Shown one piece after another: positions 17,586 through 25,952 of a stretch of 53,023 nucleotides of DNA (position 1 is the first letter of the stretch; the number at the start of each line of letters is the position of its first letter). Origin of the DNA: Actinomycetes bacterium. GTDB taxonomy: Bacteria > Actinomycetota > Actinomycetes > Mycobacteriales > Mycobacteriaceae. The notes beneath the pieces are model-generated. The model ran no database searches, was not told the DNA's origin, and saw only the letters and a list, made by a program, of their open reading frames with translations. Location of the stretch: positions 1 to 53,023 of the forward strand of contig JAEZIA010000436.1 in assembly GCA_023416315.1 (NCBI GenBank), in the 5' to 3' direction. A program made the position numbers and the translations under genes.

Positions 17586-18749
17586 CTAGATCCGCTCGAT
17601 GATGGTGCCCGTCGACAGCGCGCCGCCGGCACACATGGTGATCAGCGCCGTGCTCCGGTCGGTGCGCTCCAGCTCATGCAGTGCGGTCGTGATCAACCGG
17701 CTGCCGGTGCTGCCGACGGGGTGACCCAGCGCGATCGCGCCGCCGTTGACGTTGACCTTGTCCATATCGGCCTCGTGCACCTGCGCCCAGCTGAGCACCA
17801 CCGAGGCGAACGCCTCGTTGATCTCGACCAGGTCGATGTCGCCCAGCTTCATGCCGGCCTTCTCCAGTACCCGTGCGGTCGACTGCACCGGGCCGTCGAG
17901 GTGGTAGTAGGGCTCGGCTCCCACGAGGGCCTGGCTGACGATGCGGGCCCGCGGCTTCAGTCCGAGCGCCTTGGCCTTGTCTTCGTCCATCCACAGCACC
18001 GCCGCGGCGCCGTCGGAGATCTGCGACGAGGTGCCCGCGGTGTGGCTGGCACCTTCCATCACCGGCTTGAGGCTGGCCAGGCCTTCCATCGTGGTGTCGC
18101 GCAGACCTTGGTCGCGGCTGACGATGTGGCGCTCTTCGGTGGGTCGCTTGTTCTCGTCGAGCACCGGCGCCTCGATCGGGGAGATCTCGCGGTCGAAGCG
18201 GTGCTCGTCCCACGCCCGCTTGGCGCGTTGCTGAGACAGGAAACCGAGGTGGTCGAGGTCTTCACGGGTGATGCCGCGGCGCTTCGCGATCCGCTCGGCG
18301 GCGGTGAACTGGTCGGGCATGTCGATGTCCCACGACGCGGCACGAATCAGCGAGCGGTCCGGACCGGCGTTGGCGCCCAGCCCGACCCGGCTCATGGCCT
18401 CGATGCCGCAGGCGATGCCGACATCGATGGCGCCACTGGCGATCAACCCGGCGATCAGATGGTTGGCCTGCTGGGCGCTGCCGCACTGGCAGTCGACCGT
18501 GGTGGCGCCGATCTGCTCGGGCAGGCCGGCGGTCAGCCACGCGACCCGGGTGATGTTGTTGGACTGCTCGCCGTACTGGGTGACGCAGCCGCCGATGGCC
18601 TGCTCGACTTCATTGGGATCGATCCCGGCCTTCTCGATCACGGCCTTCTGAACGGCCCCCAACAATTCGGTCGCATGCAGACCGGACAGCCAGCCGCCTC
18701 GCTTACCGATCGGGCTGCGGGTGGCTTCGACGATGACAGGATTACCCAT
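17586..18749 (-). CDS. fadA5: Steroid side-chain thiolase FadA5
   Basis: A 387-residue thiolase that cleaves the 3-ketoacyl-CoA of the cholesterol side chain, releasing acetyl-CoA. The nucleophilic cysteine is about residue 89 in DCQCGSAQQA; His343 in GHPVGSTG and Cys373 in MCAGGALSTGT complete the active site, with NEAFA between. Length matches the family. It diverges from cyp125, with a KstR-type site (18760-18772) about 11 bp upstream of its ATG. The neighbouring side-chain genes support the orthology to Rv3546. Confidence 0.93.
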   Translation of the reverse strand: MGNPVIVEATRSPIGKRGGWLSGLHATELLGAVQKAVIEKAGIDPNEVEQAIGGCVTQYGEQSNNITRVAWLTAGLPEQIGATTVDCQCGSAQQANHLIAGLIASGAIDVGIACGIEAMSRVGLGANAGPDRSLIRAASWDIDMPDQFTAAERIAKRRGITREDLDHLGFLSQQRAKRAWDEHRFDREISPIEAPVLDENKRPTEERHIVSRDQGLRDTTMEGLASLKPVMEGASHTAGTSSQISDGAAAVLWMDEDKAKALGLKPRARIVSQALVGAEPYYHLDGPVQSTARVLEKAGMKLGDIDLVEINEAFASVVLSWAQVHEADMDKVNVNGGAIALGHPVGSTGSRLITTALHELERTDRSTALITMCAGGALSTGTIIERI

Positions 18750-18759
18750 GGCGTCAGGC

Positions 18760-18773
18760 TAGAACACGTTTCA
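18760..18773 (+). promoter_or_regulatory. KstR-type operator for fadA5 (and cyp125)
   Basis: TAGAACACGTTTCA matches the KstR consensus TAGAACnnGTTCTA in the full left half and the GTT core of the right half. It sits directly upstream of fadA5 in the divergent region. KstR is the TetR repressor released by 3-oxocholestenoyl-CoA-type ligands. Confidence 0.8.
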
Positions 18774-18872
18774 TTACTCTGACAAGCGAGGATGCCGGTA
18801 CCGGCCTGACCGCCCCTTTGATCTGCGAAGGAGCCGTGTTTCAATGGTCACAATGCCGGTCGGAAACTGAAC

Positions 18873-18886
18873 TAGACCACGTTGTA
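18873..18886 (+). promoter_or_regulatory. Second, weaker KstR-type operator near cyp125
   Basis: TAGACCACGTTGTA lies about 30 bp upstream of the cyp125 start. It differs from the consensus at one core base on the left and one on the right. With the 18760 site it would give fadA5 and cyp125 one operator each. Confidence 0.55.
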
Positions 18887-18903
18887 AGTGTGCGACACCT
18901 GTT

Positions 18904-18909
18904 GGAGGA
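18904..18909 (+). promoter_or_regulatory. Ribosome binding site setting the cyp125 start
   Basis: GGAGGA ends seven bases before ATG 18917. The in-frame ATG at 18911 is only one base away and unusable, so translation should begin MGRTSLPDD. Confidence 0.7.
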
Positions 18910-18916
18910 TATGACC

Positions 18917-20158
18917 ATGGGCCGTACGAGCCTGCCCGACGATTTCGATTTCCTGGACGCCAATCTCAACCTCGAGCGGCTGCCAGTCGCGGAGCTCGCC
19001 GAGCTGCGCAAGTCGGAGCCGGTGCACTGGGTTGATGTGCCGGGTGGCACGGGTGGATTTGGCGACAAGGGCTACTGGATCGTCACCAAGCACGCTGATG
19101 TCAAGGAAGTGTCGAAGCGCAGCGATATCTTCGGCAGCTCGCCGGACGGCGCGATCCCGACGTGGCCGCAGACCATGACGCGGGATGCGATCGACCTGCA
19201 GAAGGCCGTGCTGCTGAACATGGATGCGCCGCAACATACCCGGCTGCGCAAGATCATCTCGCGTGGTTTCACGCCGCGGGTGGTCGCTCGTTTGAAGGAC
19301 GAACTCGATCAGCGCGCACAGAGCATCGTGAAGGAGGCCGCCGCGAACGGCCGCGGCGACTTCGTGGAGCAGGTCAGCTGCGAGTTGCCGCTGCAGGCCA
19401 TCGCAGGGTTGCTGGGCGTGCCGCAGGAGGACCGCGACAAGTTGTTCCGCTGGTCCAACGAGATGACCGCCGGTGAGGATCCGGAGTACGCCGACGTCGA
19501 TCCGGCGATGTCGTCATTCGAATTGATCACCTATGCGATGAAGATGGCCGAGGAGCGCGCGAAGAACCCCACCGAGGACATCGTCACCAAGTTGATCGAA
19601 GCGGATATCGACGGCGAGAAGCTCTCCGACGACGAGTTCGGTTTCTTCGTCGTGATGCTCGCGGTGGCGGGTAACGAGACCACGCGGAACTCGATCACCC
19701 ACGGCATGATCGCGTTCGCCGCCAACCCCGACCAGTGGGAGCTGTACAAGAAGGAACGCCCCGAGACGGCGGCCGACGAGATCATCCGCTGGGCGACCCC
19801 GGTGTCGGCATTCCAGCGCACCGCACTGGAAGACACGGAGTTGGCAGGCGTCCAGATCAAGAAGGGGCAGCGGGTGGTCATGTCGTATCGCTCGGCCAAC
19901 TTCGACGAAGAGGTTTTCGACGACCCGTTCACCTTCAACATCCTTCGCGACCCGAACCCGCACGTCGGATTCGGCGGTACCGGGGCGCACTACTGCATCG
20001 GCGCCAACCTGGCCCGGATGACGATTAATCTCATCTTCAATGCGGTCGCCGACAACATGCCCAATCTGAAGCCACTGGGTGAGCCCGAGCGGTTGATGTC
20101 GGGATGGCTCAACGGAATCAAGCACTGGCAGGTCGACTACACCGGGGCCTCGGCTTAA
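18917..20158 (+). CDS. cyp125: Steroid C26/C27 monooxygenase CYP125
   Basis: A 413-residue soluble P450 that oxidises the terminal side-chain methyl of cholesterol or cholestenone up to the C26 acid. Seen: I-helix AVAGNETTRN, the EXXR helix ADEIIRW, and the haem-binding FGGTGAHYCIG with the ligand near Cys360. The sequence and position (divergent from fadA5, upstream of fadE28-fadE29) match Rv3545c. The start at 18917 is set by GGAGGA. Two KstR-type sites lie upstream. It probably heads the operon running through ltp2. Confidence 0.95.
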   Translation: MGRTSLPDDFDFLDANLNLERLPVAELAELRKSEPVHWVDVPGGTGGFGDKGYWIVTKHADVKEVSKRSDIFGSSPDGAIPTWPQTMTRDAIDLQKAVLLNMDAPQHTRLRKIISRGFTPRVVARLKDELDQRAQSIVKEAAANGRGDFVEQVSCELPLQAIAGLLGVPQEDRDKLFRWSNEMTAGEDPEYADVDPAMSSFELITYAMKMAEERAKNPTEDIVTKLIEADIDGEKLSDDEFGFFVVMLAVAGNETTRNSITHGMIAFAANPDQWELYKKERPETAADEIIRWATPVSAFQRTALEDTELAGVQIKKGQRVVMSYRSANFDEEVFDDPFTFNILRDPNPHVGFGGTGAHYCIGANLARMTINLIFNAVADNMPNLKPLGEPERLMSGWLNGIKHWQVDYTGASA

Positions 20159-20192
20159 TCACGTATCGCTTGAGAATCAAGGAGGATTCTTC

Positions 20193-21200
20193 GTGGACTT
20201 CAGTCCGGGCGAAGGGCAGCAGGCTGTCACCGATGTGGTGACGTCCGCACTCGAGCGGGACAACAGCTGGGAGGCGCTGGTTTCCGGCGGCATCGTGGCA
20301 TTCGGTGTCCCGGAGCGCCTCGGCGGCGACGGTCTCGGCCTCGCCGAGATCACCGCGGCGCTCACCCAGATCGGCAGGTTCGGCAATGTCAGCCCGGCGT
20401 TCGCGACGCTGGGGCTGGGTCTGCTTCCGCTGTTGGACCTGGCGTCCGATTCTCAGCAGGATCGCTACCTGGCCGGTGTCGCCAAGGGCGCGGTGCTCAC
20501 TGCGGCGCTCAACGAACCCGGTCACTCGCTGCCCGAGCGGCCGTCGACGCGGTTGACGGACGGCAAGCTCAACGGCACCAAGCTCGGCGTGCCCTACGCC
20601 GAGCGGGCAGAGTGGATCGTCGTCAGCACTGACAGCGGTGTGGTCGTGGTGTCGCCGAATGCCGACGGGGTTTCGCTGACCCAGTCGCCGACGGCGAATC
20701 ACTCCGACGAGTACGTCGTCACCTTCGCCGATACGCCGGTCGCGGACGCAGATGTGTTGGGCGACAGTGCTTCGGTTCGACGGGTGAACCAGCTGGCGGT
20801 GGCCGCCATCGGCGCCTACGCGGCCGGGCTGGTGGCTGGTGCGCTGCGGCTCACCGCTGACTACGTGGCCACCCGCGAGCAGTTCGGCAAGCCGTTGTCG
20901 ACGTTCCAGACCGTCGCTGCGCAGCTCGCCGAGATCTACATCGCCTCGCGGACCATCACGCTCGCGTCGACGTCGGCGTCCTGGCTGTTGTCCGAGGGGC
21001 GAGATGCCACCGAAGACCTTGACGTCCTTGGCTATTGGGTGGCGTCGCAGGCGCCGCCGGTGATGCAGCTCTGCCATCACCTGCATGGCGGCATGGGGAT
21101 GGACATCGACTATCCGATGGACCGCTACTACTCGTCGATCAAGGACCTGACCCGGCTGTTGGGCGGGAAGGCACACCGCCTCGAACTGGTGGGAGCGTAA
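20193..21200 (+). CDS. fadE28: Acyl-CoA dehydrogenase FadE28 (ChsE1)
   Basis: A 335-residue acyl-CoA dehydrogenase subunit, shorter than usual. In mycobacteria FadE28 and FadE29 form an alpha2beta2 enzyme that dehydrogenates the three-carbon side chain of 3-oxo-4-pregnene-20-carboxyl-CoA. Visible are the N-terminal helical segment, a reduced beta domain and the C-terminal helices with YVATREQFGKPLSTFQTVAAQLAEI broken into the usual FAD-contact region. The GTG at 20193 follows AAGGAGGA. Its TAA stop directly abuts the fadE29 ATG, so the two are coupled. Confidence 0.93.
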   Translation: MDFSPGEGQQAVTDVVTSALERDNSWEALVSGGIVAFGVPERLGGDGLGLAEITAALTQIGRFGNVSPAFATLGLGLLPLLDLASDSQQDRYLAGVAKGAVLTAALNEPGHSLPERPSTRLTDGKLNGTKLGVPYAERAEWIVVSTDSGVVVVSPNADGVSLTQSPTANHSDEYVVTFADTPVADADVLGDSASVRRVNQLAVAAIGAYAAGLVAGALRLTADYVATREQFGKPLSTFQTVAAQLAEIYIASRTITLASTSASWLLSEGRDATEDLDVLGYWVASQAPPVMQLCHHLHGGMGMDIDYPMDRYYSSIKDLTRLLGGKAHRLELVGA

Positions 21201-22364
21201 ATGTACATCGAGCTGACGCCCGAGCAGAAACAGCTGCAAGCCGAACTGCGGGAATACTTTTCGAACCTCATCTCGCCCGAGGAAGCCAAGGCGATGGAGT
21301 CCGACCGGCACAACGAGGCCTACCGGGCGATCATCAAGCGGATGGGTTCGGACGGCAAGCTGGGCGCCGGCTGGCCCAAGGAATACGGTGGCCTCGGCTA
21401 CGGACCGATCGAGCAGTCGATCTTCGTCAACGAGGCGCAGCGTGCCGACGTGCCGCTGCCCGCGGTGACGCTGCAGACGGTCGGACCGACGCTGCAGCAG
21501 TACGGCACCGAGGCGCAGAAGAAGAAGTTCCTGCCCGCGATCCTGGCCGGCGAGGTGCACTTCGCGATCGGGTACACCGAGCCGGAGGCCGGCACGGACC
21601 TGGCCTCCCTGCGCACCACGGCGATCAAGCAGGGTGACGAGTACATCGTTAACGGCCAGAAGGTGTTCACCACCGGCGGGCACGACGCCGACTACGTCTG
21701 GCTGGCGTGCCGCACCGATCCGGAAGCCGTGAAGCACAAGGGTATTTCGATCCTCATCGTTGACACCAAGGATCCCGGCTACTCCTGGACCCCGATGATC
21801 CTGTCCGACGGCGCCCACCACACCAACGCGACGTATTACAGCGACGTGCGGGTGCCCGCCGACATGCTCGTCGGGGAGGAGAACGGCGGCTGGCGACTGA
21901 TCACCACCCAGCTCAACAACGAGCGGGTGATGCTCGGACCGGCCGGCCGGTTCGCGGCGCTCTACGACAAGGTGCACGCCTGGGCGTCGAAGCCGGGCAG
22001 TGACGGTGACGTCCCGCTCGACCATCCCGACGTCAAGCGTTCGCTCGGCGAACTCAAGGCGATGTGGCGGATCAACGAACTGCTCAATTGGCAGGTCGCG
22101 GCGTCCGGGGAGGACATCGACGTCGCGGACGCGGCCGCCACCAAGGTCTTCGGTACCGAACGCATTCAGTACGCCGGTCGGCTTGCCGAGGAAATCGTTG
22201 GCGCGCACGGTAACCCGGCGGATCCGGATACCGCGGAACTGTTGAAGTGGCTGGACAGCCAGACCAAGCGCAACTTGGTGATCACATTCGGTGGTGGAGT
22301 GAACGAGGTGATGCGGGAGATGATCGCGGCATCTGGGCTCAAGGTTCCGCGGGTGCCGCGGTGA
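21201..22364 (+). CDS. fadE29: Acyl-CoA dehydrogenase FadE29 (ChsE2)
   Basis: A 387-residue acyl-CoA dehydrogenase, partner of FadE28. It has the classical ACAD motifs: GYTEPEAGTDLASL (about 116-129) and VNGQKVFTTGG (about 144-154) for FAD and substrate contacts, and the C-terminal helical domain with AEEIVGAHGNP. As established for the family, the heterotetramer removes hydrogens from the steroid 22-oyl-CoA. It starts immediately after the fadE28 stop. A ten-codon mini-frame bridges its stop to the chsH2 start. Confidence 0.93.
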   Translation: MYIELTPEQKQLQAELREYFSNLISPEEAKAMESDRHNEAYRAIIKRMGSDGKLGAGWPKEYGGLGYGPIEQSIFVNEAQRADVPLPAVTLQTVGPTLQQYGTEAQKKKFLPAILAGEVHFAIGYTEPEAGTDLASLRTTAIKQGDEYIVNGQKVFTTGGHDADYVWLACRTDPEAVKHKGISILIVDTKDPGYSWTPMILSDGAHHTNATYYSDVRVPADMLVGEENGGWRLITTQLNNERVMLGPAGRFAALYDKVHAWASKPGSDGDVPLDHPDVKRSLGELKAMWRINELLNWQVAASGEDIDVADAAATKVFGTERIQYAGRLAEEIVGAHGNPADPDTAELLKWLDSQTKRNLVITFGGGVNEVMREMIAASGLKVPRVPR

Positions 22365-22392
22365 TGAGCGCTCGCGCGAAGAACGGACAGCT

Positions 22393-23358
22393 ATGAGTGC
22401 TGTAGACGACATCAAGGCGGCCGCCGAGCGGGTCAAGGCAGAGGGCAAGAGCAAGCCGCGGCGGGGCAGGCATCCGGTCAACCAGCCGATGATCGACCAC
22501 TGGCTCGACGCGATCGGCGACAAGAACCCGATCTACGTCGACGAGGCGGCCGCCAAGGCGGCCGGTCATCCCGGGCTGGTCGCGCCCCCGGCGATGATCC
22601 AGGTCTGGACCATGATGGGTCTCGGCGGCGTTCGCCCCGACGACGATCCGCTGGGCAAGATCATCCAATTGTTCGACGACGCAGGCTATATCGGTGTGGT
22701 CGCGACCAACTGCGAGCAGACCTACCACCGCTACCTGCGTCCGGGCGAAGAGGTCAGTGTCGCCGCCGAGCTGACCGATGTCGTCGGGCCGAAGCGCACC
22801 GCGCTCGGCGAGGCGTTCTTCATCACCCAGACCATCACCTGGTCGGTCGGTGACGAGGATGTCGCCGAAATGATGTGGCGCATCATGAAGTTCATCCCCG
22901 CCGATAAAGCCGAGGCCGCACCGTCGTCGGTGCCGGATGACCTCGATGCCGATTCCGCGATGCGGCCGGCCTCGTCGAAGGACACCAAGTTCTTCTGGGA
23001 CGGGGTCAACGCGCACGAACTGCGGATCCAGAAGCGCGACGATGGCACGCTGGTGCATCCGCCGGTGCCTGCGCTGTGGCTGGACAAAGAACAGGAAACC
23101 GACTACGTCGTGGCCAGCGGCAACGGCACGGTCTTCAGCTTCGTGGTGCACCACGCGCCGAAGGTGCCGGGCCGCACCTTGCCGTTCGTCATCGCGCTCG
23201 TCGAACTCGAGGAAGGTGTGCGCATGCTCGGCGAGCTGCGCAATGTCGACCCCTCGACTGTGGAGATCGGAATGCCGGTTCGCGCAATGTATATCGATTT
23301 CCCGGCCAATGACGTCGGGCCGGCGTGGACCAACTATGCGTGGGAGCCGGTCAAATGA
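22393..23358 (+). CDS. chsH2: Steroid enoyl-CoA hydratase subunit with DUF35 domain, ChsH2
   Basis: A 321-residue two-domain protein, orthologue of Rv3542c. The N-terminal MaoC-like hot-dog domain (about 20-170) pairs with ChsH1 to hydrate the dehydrogenated side chain. The C-terminal DUF35/OB-fold domain (about 195-320, from FFWDGVNAHELRIQK) binds Ltp2 and enables the retro-aldol step. The usual zinc-ribbon cysteines of DUF35 proteins are missing: the region reads KRDDGTLVHPPVPALW. The ATG overlaps the stop of a ten-codon minicistron, and the gene stop overlaps chsH1 by ATGA. Confidence 0.92.
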   Translation: MSAVDDIKAAAERVKAEGKSKPRRGRHPVNQPMIDHWLDAIGDKNPIYVDEAAAKAAGHPGLVAPPAMIQVWTMMGLGGVRPDDDPLGKIIQLFDDAGYIGVVATNCEQTYHRYLRPGEEVSVAAELTDVVGPKRTALGEAFFITQTITWSVGDEDVAEMMWRIMKFIPADKAEAAPSSVPDDLDADSAMRPASSKDTKFFWDGVNAHELRIQKRDDGTLVHPPVPALWLDKEQETDYVVASGNGTVFSFVVHHAPKVPGRTLPFVIALVELEEGVRMLGELRNVDPSTVEIGMPVRAMYIDFPANDVGPAWTNYAWEPVK

Positions 23359-23786
23359 GCGCAACTCGATCTGATGTCGCCGGCGGAGCGGCTCCGGAAA
23401 TCCAGGTCGGCACCAAACTGCCGGAACTCAAGTTCTACGGCGACCCGACGTTCATCGTCTCGACGGCGATCGCCACCCGGGACTATCAGGATGTCCATCA
23501 CGACCGCGACAAGGCGCAGGCCAAGGGTTCCAAGGACATCTTCGTCAACATCCTCACCGACACCGGCCTGGTGCAGCGGTTCATCACCGACTGGGCCGGG
23601 CCGACCGCCGTCATCAAGTCGATCGGGCTGCGCCTCGGCGTGCCGTGGTACGCCTACGACACGGTGACGTTCTCGGGTGAGGTCACCGCAGTGGAGGACG
23701 GCTTGATCACGCTGAAGATCGTGGGCAGCAACAGTCTCGGCGATCACGTCATCGCCACGGCGACTCTGACGATCGGTGCCGCCTGA
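23355..23786 (+). CDS. chsH1: Steroid enoyl-CoA hydratase subunit ChsH1
   Basis: A 143-residue single hot-dog MaoC-like protein, orthologue of Rv3541c. The hydratase-2 motif is visible as DYQDVHHDRDKAQAKGSKD (about 43-61), holding the catalytic Asp and His that the ChsH2 MaoC domain lacks. With ChsH2 it adds water across the double bond of the C22 steroid acyl-CoA. The start is ATG 23355, overlapping the chsH2 stop by ATGA; its own stop overlaps the ltp2 start by TGATG. The three genes are tightly coupled, matching their physical complex. Confidence 0.92.
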   Translation: MSATRSDVAGGAAPEIQVGTKLPELKFYGDPTFIVSTAIATRDYQDVHHDRDKAQAKGSKDIFVNILTDTGLVQRFITDWAGPTAVIKSIGLRLGVPWYAYDTVTFSGEVTAVEDGLITLKIVGSNSLGDHVIATATLTIGAA

Positions 23787-24952
23787 TGGCGGGCGGGCTG
23801 AGCGGCAAGGCCGCGATCGTCGGTATCGGGGCCACTGACTTCTCGAAGAACTCCGGCCGCAGCGAGTTGCGGCTGGCGTCGGAGGCGGTGCTCGACGCAC
23901 TCGACGACGCAGGTCTGACGCCCGCCGACGTCGACGGCATGACGACGTTCACGATGGACTCGAACACCGAGGTCGCGATCGCGCGGGCCACCGGTATCGG
24001 CGATCTGAAGTTCTTCTCCAAGATCCACCACGGGGGCGGCGCGGCGTGCGCGACGGTCCAGCAGGCGGCGATCGCGGTCGCCACCGGCGTCGCGGATTGC
24101 GTTGTGGCATACCGGGCTTTCAACGAGCGCTCCGGGATGCGGTTCGGCCAGGTGCAGATGCGGCTGGTCGAGAATGCCGACTCCACCGGTGTGGACAACT
24201 CGTTCTCCTACCCGCACGGGTTGTCGACGCCCGCCGCGCAGGTGGCGATGATCGCCCAGCGGTACATGCACCTCTCCGGTGCGACGAGCCGCGACTTCGG
24301 CGCGGTGTCGGTCGCCGACCGCAGGCACGCGGCGAACAACCCGAAGGCGTACTTCTACGAGAAGCCGATCACCATCGAGGACCATCAGGCCTCGCGGTGG
24401 ATCGCCGAGCCGCTGCGGCTGCTGGACTGCTGCCAGGAGACCGACGGCGGTGTGGCGCTGGTGATCGTCTCGGCCGAGCGGGCCAAGGACCTGAAGCACC
24501 GGCCCGCGATCATCGAGGCGGCGGCGCAGGGCTCGAGCCCGAACCAGTACTCGATGACGAGCTACTACCGGCCCGAACTCGGCCTGCCCGAGATGGGTTT
24601 GGTCGGCAGGCAGATGTGGGAGCAGTCGGGGCTGACGCCGACCGATATCCAGACCGCGATCCTCTACGACCACTTCACGCCGTTCACACTGATCCAGCTG
24701 GAGGAGTTGGGTTTCTGCGAGCCCGGCGACGCGAAGGACTTCGTCAAGGACGGTGCGCTGGAGATCGGCGGACGGTTGCCGATCAACACCCACGGCGGCC
24801 AGCTCGGTGAGGCCTACATTCACGGCATGAACGGCATCGCCGAGGGTGTGCGCCAGCTGCGCGGCACCTCGGTCAACCAGGTCGACAACGTCGAGCACGT
24901 GCTCGTCACCGCAGGCACCGGCGTACCCACGTCGGGCCTGATCCTGGGCTGA
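23786..24952 (+). CDS. ltp2: Thiolase-like steroid aldolase Ltp2
   Basis: A 388-residue thiolase-superfamily protein, orthologue of Rv3540c. Together with the DUF35 domain of ChsH2, Ltp2 carries out the retro-aldol cleavage of the 17-hydroxy side chain, giving androstenedione and propionyl-CoA. Features include KIHHGGGAACATVQQAAIAV, the RRHAANNPKAYFYEKPIT region and GRLPINTHGGQLGEAYIHGMNG near the C-terminus. The ordinary thiolase nucleophile is replaced, as in other lipid-transfer-like thiolases. It is the last gene of the cyp125 operon. Confidence 0.92.
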   Translation: MAGGLSGKAAIVGIGATDFSKNSGRSELRLASEAVLDALDDAGLTPADVDGMTTFTMDSNTEVAIARATGIGDLKFFSKIHHGGGAACATVQQAAIAVATGVADCVVAYRAFNERSGMRFGQVQMRLVENADSTGVDNSFSYPHGLSTPAAQVAMIAQRYMHLSGATSRDFGAVSVADRRHAANNPKAYFYEKPITIEDHQASRWIAEPLRLLDCCQETDGGVALVIVSAERAKDLKHRPAIIEAAAQGSSPNQYSMTSYYRPELGLPEMGLVGRQMWEQSGLTPTDIQTAILYDHFTPFTLIQLEELGFCEPGDAKDFVKDGALEIGGRLPINTHGGQLGEAYIHGMNGIAEGVRQLRGTSVNQVDNVEHVLVTAGTGVPTSGLILG

Positions 24953-24963
24953 CTCCCGCCGAG

Positions 24964-25011
24964 CGTAACGCCATGGCGAGGAATCGCCCGAATCGCCACC
25001 GTGACGTTACG
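24964..25011 (+). repeat. Hairpin repeat, left copy, upstream of the DUF559 gene
   Basis: Outer arms CGTAACG (24964-24970) and CGTTACG (25005-25011) are reverse complements; an inner GGCGA/TCGCC pair continues the stem. The 5' segment GTAACGCCATGGCGAGGAAT recurs with one change at 25889-25908. The element lies between ltp2 and the DUF559 gene. Confidence 0.75.
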
Positions 25012-25049
25012 GTCGTCAACTTGTCGGTAGGGAGCGGCACACTCCCGGC

Positions 25050-25892
25050 ATGGCGGACGAACCGTTCATCGGTAGCGAAGCATTGGCGCAAGGCAGGCTG
25101 ATGCGCCACCAACTGCGCACCAGCTATCGCGCGGTTCATCAGGATGTCTACGTGCGCGCCGATGCCGAAGTCGACCCGATTATGCGGGCCAAGGCATGCT
25201 GGTTGCGCTCACGCCGGCGAGGCGTGCTGGTCGGGTTGTCGGCGTCCGCTGTGCATGGCTCCAGATGGATCGATCGCCGGCGGGCCGCGGAGATCAGCGA
25301 TACCAACCGGCGGCCCAGCCGGGGCGTGATCGCCCGTGCCTGTCTCCTCGAGCCAGACGAGATCTGCCACAAATCCGGGGTCGCGCTCACGACTCCGGCA
25401 CGTACGGCTCTCGACCTACTGTGCTGGTATCCCACCGACATGGCGATCGTGGCGGTGGATGCGTTGGCACGGGCGACTCGACTGAAGATCGCCGACGTCG
25501 AACTGCTGGCCGAACGCCATCGCGGGCGCCGAGGGATCGTAAAGGCGCGCGCCGCGCTGGACCTCGTCGACTCGGGTGCGGAGTCACCGAAGGAAACTTG
25601 GTTGCGACTGTTGATCGTTCGCGCCGGATTTCCGCGGCCGCAGACCCAGATCCCGGTGCGCAACGAATACGGTGTCCTGATCGCTGAACTCGACATGGGC
25701 TACGAGGACCTCAAGATCGCGTTCGAGTACGAAGGTGCCCATCACCGCATCGACCCTCGGCAGCGCGACAGGGACATTCGGCGCATGGAGGATCTCGGCG
25801 AACTCGGTTGGATCGTCGTACGTTTCACGTCCGAGGACACTGCGGGCACCGTGCTCCGCAGGGTCGCGGCCGCCTTGGCGCGCCGACGGTAA
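25050..25892 (+). CDS. DUF559 endonuclease-like protein with AbiEi-like N-terminus
   Basis: A 280-residue protein. The N-terminal part (RTSYRAVHQDVYVR..., LVGLSASAVHGSRWID) resembles the AbiEi-type antitoxin/winged-helix proteins that are abundant in mycobacteria. The C-terminal part ELDMGYEDLKIAFEYEGAHH with a downstream RDIRRMEDLGELGWIVVRFT resembles the DUF559/Vsr-like PD-(D/E)xK nuclease fold. No cognate toxin gene is adjacent. The gene is unrelated to sterol metabolism, sits where M. tuberculosis has a PPE gene, and is framed by two copies of a roughly 50-bp hairpin repeat; its stop codon lies inside the right copy. Confidence 0.75.
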   Translation: MADEPFIGSEALAQGRLMRHQLRTSYRAVHQDVYVRADAEVDPIMRAKACWLRSRRRGVLVGLSASAVHGSRWIDRRRAAEISDTNRRPSRGVIARACLLEPDEICHKSGVALTTPARTALDLLCWYPTDMAIVAVDALARATRLKIADVELLAERHRGRRGIVKARAALDLVDSGAESPKETWLRLLIVRAGFPRPQTQIPVRNEYGVLIAELDMGYEDLKIAFEYEGAHHRIDPRQRDRDIRRMEDLGELGWIVVRFTSEDTAGTVLRRVAAALARRR

Positions 25893-25938
25893 CGCCACGG
25901 CGAGGAATCCGGAGATCTCCCGCCGTGGCGTGACGTTC
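25888..25938 (+). repeat. Hairpin repeat, right copy, overlapping the DUF559 stop
   Basis: ACGCCACGGCG (25892-25902) and CGCCGTGGCGT (25921-25931) form a perfect 11-bp stem. GTAACGCCACGGCGAGGAAT at 25889-25908 and the trailing CGTGACGTT match the left copy at 24964-25011. The TAA stop of the DUF559 gene lies within it. It may also act as a bidirectional terminator. Confidence 0.75.
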
Positions 25939-25952
25939 GATAAACGCGCGAG

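Noticed and set aside
16485..18782. A 765-codon open frame on the plus strand across ddn and fadA5
   Set aside because: It runs antisense to well-recognised genes and has no family motifs. Long shadow frames are common in high-GC DNA.
20118..22523. An 801-codon open frame on the minus strand opposite fadE28-fadE29
   Set aside because: Same reason: the sense genes are clear acyl-CoA dehydrogenases and the antisense product is rich in Arg, Gly and His without a domain.
25050..25892. A type IV toxin-antitoxin pair
   Set aside because: No AbiEii-like nucleotidyltransferase gene lies next to it; the following gene is a lipoprotein on the other strand.
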